NCBI GenBank assembly: GCA_023410875.1
Contig: JAEYPH010000075.1
Location: 1-15,312 of the forward strand
Origin: Bacillota bacterium
GTDB taxonomy: Bacteria > Bacillota > Clostridia > Christensenellales > UMGS416
DNA length: 15,312 nt
Reading direction: 5' to 3'
The notes below the pieces were generated by a model that saw only the letters and a program-made list of their open reading frames with translations, searched no databases and was not told the DNA's origin. Of the stretch, positions 12,295 to 15,312 are shown in pieces. A program made the position numbers and the translations under genes. Position 1 is the stretch's first letter, and each line of letters begins with the position of its first letter.

Positions 12295-14972
12295 GTGTTA
12301 TCGACTTTGTCTTTAAATTTCAACTGTATACTTTTATGATTAGCATCATATGTCATCACTTCGCAAGCTAAGGTGTCCCCAACAGATATTTCAGTATATT
12401 TTTGATAGCCTAGATCATATATTGGATTTGTAGCAGATAAAAAACCTTTTAACTCATTTAACCCTATCGCGCAAACAATGCCACCATTATTTTTGCTCAG
12501 TACCTTCGCTGAAACTATGCTGCCTATGCTGCATATCGACAGTGCTCTATCCATTTCCCTAAGATCCGAGTCATTTTGTATCCATCTAGTAATTGCGTTC
12601 TGACAATCACTCATGTTATATACCGATAGTCTCTTGTCATCGGGAATTAAGATATCTATACTTAGAACATATTCTTTACGATAGGCTTGTAAATATTCTA
12701 CTAAATCCTTCGCATTCAATAGAAGCATGTACTTTGAATGATAATCTATATTCTTAAGTCTCTTTGATATCCGTGACATAATTTCAGCATTCTTAAATAA
12801 TGTGTCTTCTGCGCATGCAGCAATATACGCTACATTATTTAACATCTGCAAATGAATAGACCCAGAAGGCGCAATCTTAACAAGATCACCCTCTTCAATT
12901 GCTTCAATTACATTATCGCAATATATTAAGCCCCTTTTTATCAAGTAAACTACTTCACGTTTAATGACTTCTTTTTTATGACCTAAAGCTTGTATATCTT
13001 TAAATAAATCCTCAGAAGAGCAAAACCCTCGGCTTCCCCTAAGACCTCCGGTTCCAATTCTTACTTGAAGCCATTTAAGCATGTCAATACGAATAAATGG
13101 GTCTGGGAAATCATCTCTATAATCCGATCCAAACAAATTAATGAAATTCGATTCTTCCCCGTTATAATAGCGCCGGTTTTTCCTTAGCAAAACATTTACA
13201 AGTTTGAAAGTTGGAACTGTTGCTGCATCTTCAAGAACCTTAATTTTGAAAATATCTGTTGACTCCATATGGCCACTTTTACAGAAATCTTCAAATATCT
13301 GTATACCACGTCTTGTATTTCTATCCGATAATCTAAAGAAAATATTAGCTAACCAGGTGTCTTTCCTTATTGACACCATAAGTGCTCTAAAATAATCAGT
13401 CAGCTCAGACTTCTTTCGTTGAACTTGTATTCCATTTTCTAGAATATATATGGTATCTTGAGGCTCAATCATACGAGTAATAAAATCAAGACGAGCCTGC
13501 AGCACTTTCATAAGGTCCGGAGGGTCAATTCTAAAAACCAAATCTTTTACGACAGTATCAAGCGGAGGCTCATTTTTGTATAAATCATATGTTGTGTCAC
13601 GCATTGGTAAAAGCACGACACATTGGAAACGTGTTCTTAACCATTGTGCGACTTCGAACATTAAGAGCTGTTCTTCCTTATTGCGCTTATCACAGTTGTC
13701 TAATACAATAATCGGTATATGAAGAAACTCAGACTTGATGAATGAAATCAAATACTCGAGATAGCTATCCTGATCGTTTTGCGCTTCAGCTATTGTTTTG
13801 TATAGTTCATAATTGTAAGTAGTCAAATCATCTGTTAATAAAGAACCTGCTCCTTTTCTAAACCGGTCAATAATAGGTTTAAGTATTTTCTTAATTATCT
13901 CGTAATTCTCAAAATCAATCTGTCTATTCTCGGCCAGAATACCCGACATTATCTCTTTTTTGACCCATGAATATATTTCATCTGCGGCGACTGGAGCAAA
14001 GTTCATATTGAGGTATAGCCACTCGCATCTATTATTTAGCTCTGGATGTACATTTGCGAGGAATACTTGTCTGAAATATCTTGTGAAAGTTGTTTTACCG
14101 CTTCCTACATTGCCTATCAAAATCATAAGTGAATATGCATCATTTTTTTTGATTATTCTTTCAGACAATTTATTTACAAACTCAGCAGGTGCCTCCGTCG
14201 CTATAGTAGTAGCAGCGGCATTGCTAGGTGTGGAATATCTCAGGATTTCCCTATACATAGGCTCAATATGCTGTTCACGTTTTGCAGATGCAATATATGC
14301 GTTTCGCACTATCAAAGTGCGATCTTCCTCTGTTTCAGGATCAAAAATATTTCTATAATCGAATACCAATGTTCTGCCAAATGAATTTTCTATCATTTCT
14401 TCATTTTGAACTCTTTTACCTCCAAGCTGAGATACTGGGGAGTTAAATGTGGCATTCCCCCTCGCGGTGATATAGGGTATATCTGCAAGGTTGGTTAATT
14501 TCTTTTTTGAGCAAAACTCTAGCAGTTTTACAAATGATTGCTGCTCTATATTAAACTCGTCAAAACTAAGGATAATCACAGGGTCGGCTTGATCATAATA
14601 TCCTGCCCACATCTCCCTACCGTTACATGCTATAACGTATTGACACACATTTACCGCGTGCGAAAACGAAGCATTAACCTCGTGTGCATACATACGCGCT
14701 TCTGCATAACCACTTCCAAGAGACTCTTCGGGTTTTTTTGCTTCAATAATAAGCGTAGGGATACCCCGAATCATAACAATATAATCCGGATAGTAGTATT
14801 TCTGCTTGTCCCCTTTACCGATAAGTCGTTGCCGGATAAGCTGTTTTGTAAATATTTCAGCGTTATCTAAACCAAGTCCCATAGGTTGAGGTTTTGTTAG
14901 AAAAGGGTATATAAACTTTTGCTCAACATCACTTTCCGTAATCATCGAATCCGCTTCACAGTATAAGGGCAT
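12291..14972 (-). CDS. HsdR-N-like nuclease fused to a P-loop NTPase with S1-like C-terminus; candidate defence protein
   Basis: Four regions can be seen in this 893-residue protein. Residues 11-140 match the N-terminal nuclease of type I restriction HsdR: helix TESDVEQKFIYPFL, PD-(D/E)XK residues Asp63 (YPDYIV) and Glu77-Ala-Lys79 (LIIEAKKP), and QYVIACNGREMW (111-122) like the family's Y-x-I-x-TNG-x-x-W. Residues 265-500 form a P-loop NTPase: Walker A GNVGSGKT (287-294), Walker B IIVLDNCD (421-428), then VVLLPMRDTTYD with Arg458, in the style of STAND/AAA-like defence ATPases. A helical part with a likely winged helix (about 655-700) follows. Residues 816-887 resemble an S1/OB nucleic-acid-binding barrel. 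There is no helicase motif set and no methylase or specificity gene nearby, so it is not HsdR itself. The ATG at 14972 has GGGAGG seven bases ahead; a longer frame to 15062 would begin inside the promoter. The gene is much more AT-rich than its left neighbours, which suggests transfer. The defence role is inferred. Confidence 0.7.
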   Translation of the reverse strand: MPLYCEADSMITESDVEQKFIYPFLTKPQPMGLGLDNAEIFTKQLIRQRLIGKGDKQKYYYPDYIVMIRGIPTLIIEAKKPEESLGSGYAEARMYAHEVNASFSHAVNVCQYVIACNGREMWAGYYDQADPVIILSFDEFNIEQQSFVKLLEFCSKKKLTNLADIPYITARGNATFNSPVSQLGGKRVQNEEMIENSFGRTLVFDYRNIFDPETEEDRTLIVRNAYIASAKREQHIEPMYREILRYSTPSNAAATTIATEAPAEFVNKLSERIIKKNDAYSLMILIGNVGSGKTTFTRYFRQVFLANVHPELNNRCEWLYLNMNFAPVAADEIYSWVKKEIMSGILAENRQIDFENYEIIKKILKPIIDRFRKGAGSLLTDDLTTYNYELYKTIAEAQNDQDSYLEYLISFIKSEFLHIPIIVLDNCDKRNKEEQLLMFEVAQWLRTRFQCVVLLPMRDTTYDLYKNEPPLDTVVKDLVFRIDPPDLMKVLQARLDFITRMIEPQDTIYILENGIQVQRKKSELTDYFRALMVSIRKDTWLANIFFRLSDRNTRRGIQIFEDFCKSGHMESTDIFKIKVLEDAATVPTFKLVNVLLRKNRRYYNGEESNFINLFGSDYRDDFPDPFIRIDMLKWLQVRIGTGGLRGSRGFCSSEDLFKDIQALGHKKEVIKREVVYLIKRGLIYCDNVIEAIEEGDLVKIAPSGSIHLQMLNNVAYIAACAEDTLFKNAEIMSRISKRLKNIDYHSKYMLLLNAKDLVEYLQAYRKEYVLSIDILIPDDKRLSVYNMSDCQNAITRWIQNDSDLREMDRALSICSIGSIVSAKVLSKNNGGIVCAIGLNELKGFLSATNPIYDLGYQKYTEISVGDTLACEVMTYDANHKSIQLKFKDKVDNT

Positions 14973-15033
14973 TTTTTCGCCTCCCATACATCCTATATAG
15001 TCGCCCATAACGAACATTGTTGGATTCCATAAA

Positions 15034-15062
15034 ATTATATCAAGATACAATATTTTACTCAA
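15034..15062 (-). promoter_or_regulatory. Promoter of the nuclease-NTPase gene
   Basis: On the complement, TTGAGT (15062-15057) and TATAAT (15039-15034) are 17 bases apart. Transcription would begin near 15027, leaving a leader of about 55 bases with GGGAGG at 14985-14980. This supports the start codon at 14972 and independent transcription of the gene. Confidence 0.75.
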
Positions 15063-15186
15063 TCAGTAATTTTCTTGCATTTCACAATATAATAACACTC
15101 TAGGACAGGTGTGGATGGGAGGGGCGGGTGAACAATAACACATCGCACAATAGGTACTTCGTATCCGCCCCAGCACGGCACACATC

Positions 15187-15312
15187 GGCTCTACTCCCAA
15201 AACCGTAGAGAAATGGTATATTAGGAAGCGGTGATGGGGATGGAGAAAAACATAAACCGGTTCACAGCAATGTTTGAGCAGTCAATAGGGATAGAAGAGC
15301 CATGGTATATAA
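15187..15312 (+). mobile_element. Left end of an ISL3-like insertion sequence (partial)
   Basis: GGCTCTACTCCCAAAACCGT begins at 15187; its CTCTAC (15189-15194) and GTAGAG (15205-15210) form a small inverted repeat. ISL3-family ends commonly begin GG and lie shortly before the transposase, as here. The right end and target duplication are outside the window, so the exact boundary is inferred. Confidence 0.45.
15234..15312 (+). CDS. N-terminus of an ISL3-like transposase, truncated by the window
   Basis: ATG at 15234, preceded by AGGAAG (15223-15228) five bases away, opens a frame of 26 codons that runs off the window. It reads MGMEKNINRFTAMFEQSIGI followed by EEPWYI. Transposases of the ISL3 family often start with a short acidic helix and then a x-LG-[IL]-x-x-PWY motif before their zinc-binding region, which matches FEQSIGIEEPWYI. 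The second ATG (15240) is possible but its ribosome-site spacing is longer. Twenty-six residues are few, so the family call is moderate. Confidence 0.55.
   Translation, partial: MGMEKNINRFTAMFEQSIGIEEPWYI

Noticed and set aside
12291..14972. Avs-type (STAND) anti-phage sensor
   Set aside because: The nuclease-NTPase order is similar, but the chain is shorter and ends in an S1/OB-like region rather than TPR-like repeats. I cannot assign it to that family by eye.
12291..15062. Type I restriction HsdR subunit
   Set aside because: Only the N-terminal nuclease resembles HsdR. The DEAD-type helicase motifs are missing and no hsdM or hsdS lies nearby in the window.
14973..15062. Longer start of the nuclease-NTPase gene at 15062
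   Set aside because: The extra codons start inside the promoter and upstream of the predicted transcript start, with no ribosome site; the ATG at 14972 has an ideal one.

Overview
This window looks like chromosomal DNA from a GC-rich Gram-positive anaerobe, probably a clostridial Firmicute; genus cannot be resolved by eye. The reasons are purine-rich AGGAGG-type ribosome sites, a HelD-type RNA-polymerase helicase, a VanW-family envelope protein, and a short palindromic dispersed repeat of a kind seen in gut Clostridia. A GC-rich core (about 781-12137) lies between AT-rich flanks (1-780 and 12138-15312).

Layout. Positions 1-17 hold the first codons of a leftward gene. A 763-base gene-free stretch follows, with a 17-bp tandem repeat and a perfect 34-bp palindrome. 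Then come helD (leftward), a lipoprotein with a degraded ApbE (flavin transferase) fold (rightward), a convergent GNAT acetyltransferase overlapping it by 9 bp, a small zinc-ribbon protein, and argJ with its own promoter and a possible operator. After argJ are a hairpin and a 112-bp MITE-like palindromic element. A strong promoter (TTGACA-N17-TAAAAT) then drives a likely three-gene envelope operon: a membrane protein with a long Ala/Glu/Arg helix, a PRC-barrel protein, and a VanW/YoaR-like protein. A structured intergenic region leads to gap (glyceraldehyde-3-phosphate dehydrogenase), which has its own promoter.

Beyond gap the composition becomes AT-rich. The main accessory gene is there: an 893-residue leftward protein that joins an HsdR-N-like PD-(D/E)XK nuclease domain, a P-loop NTPase, a probable winged helix and a C-terminal S1/OB-like domain. 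It has its own promoter and no modification or specificity subunit beside it. I read it as a candidate single-gene nuclease-NTPase defence protein, and it is the best candidate here for an undescribed system. The right edge of the window is the start of an ISL3-like transposase, which fits a mobile or accessory locus.

The core genes cover transcription recycling (helD), arginine biosynthesis (argJ), glycolysis (gap) and envelope functions. They appear to be independent transcription units apart from the 7090-10726 operon. I see no tRNA, rRNA or CRISPR array.
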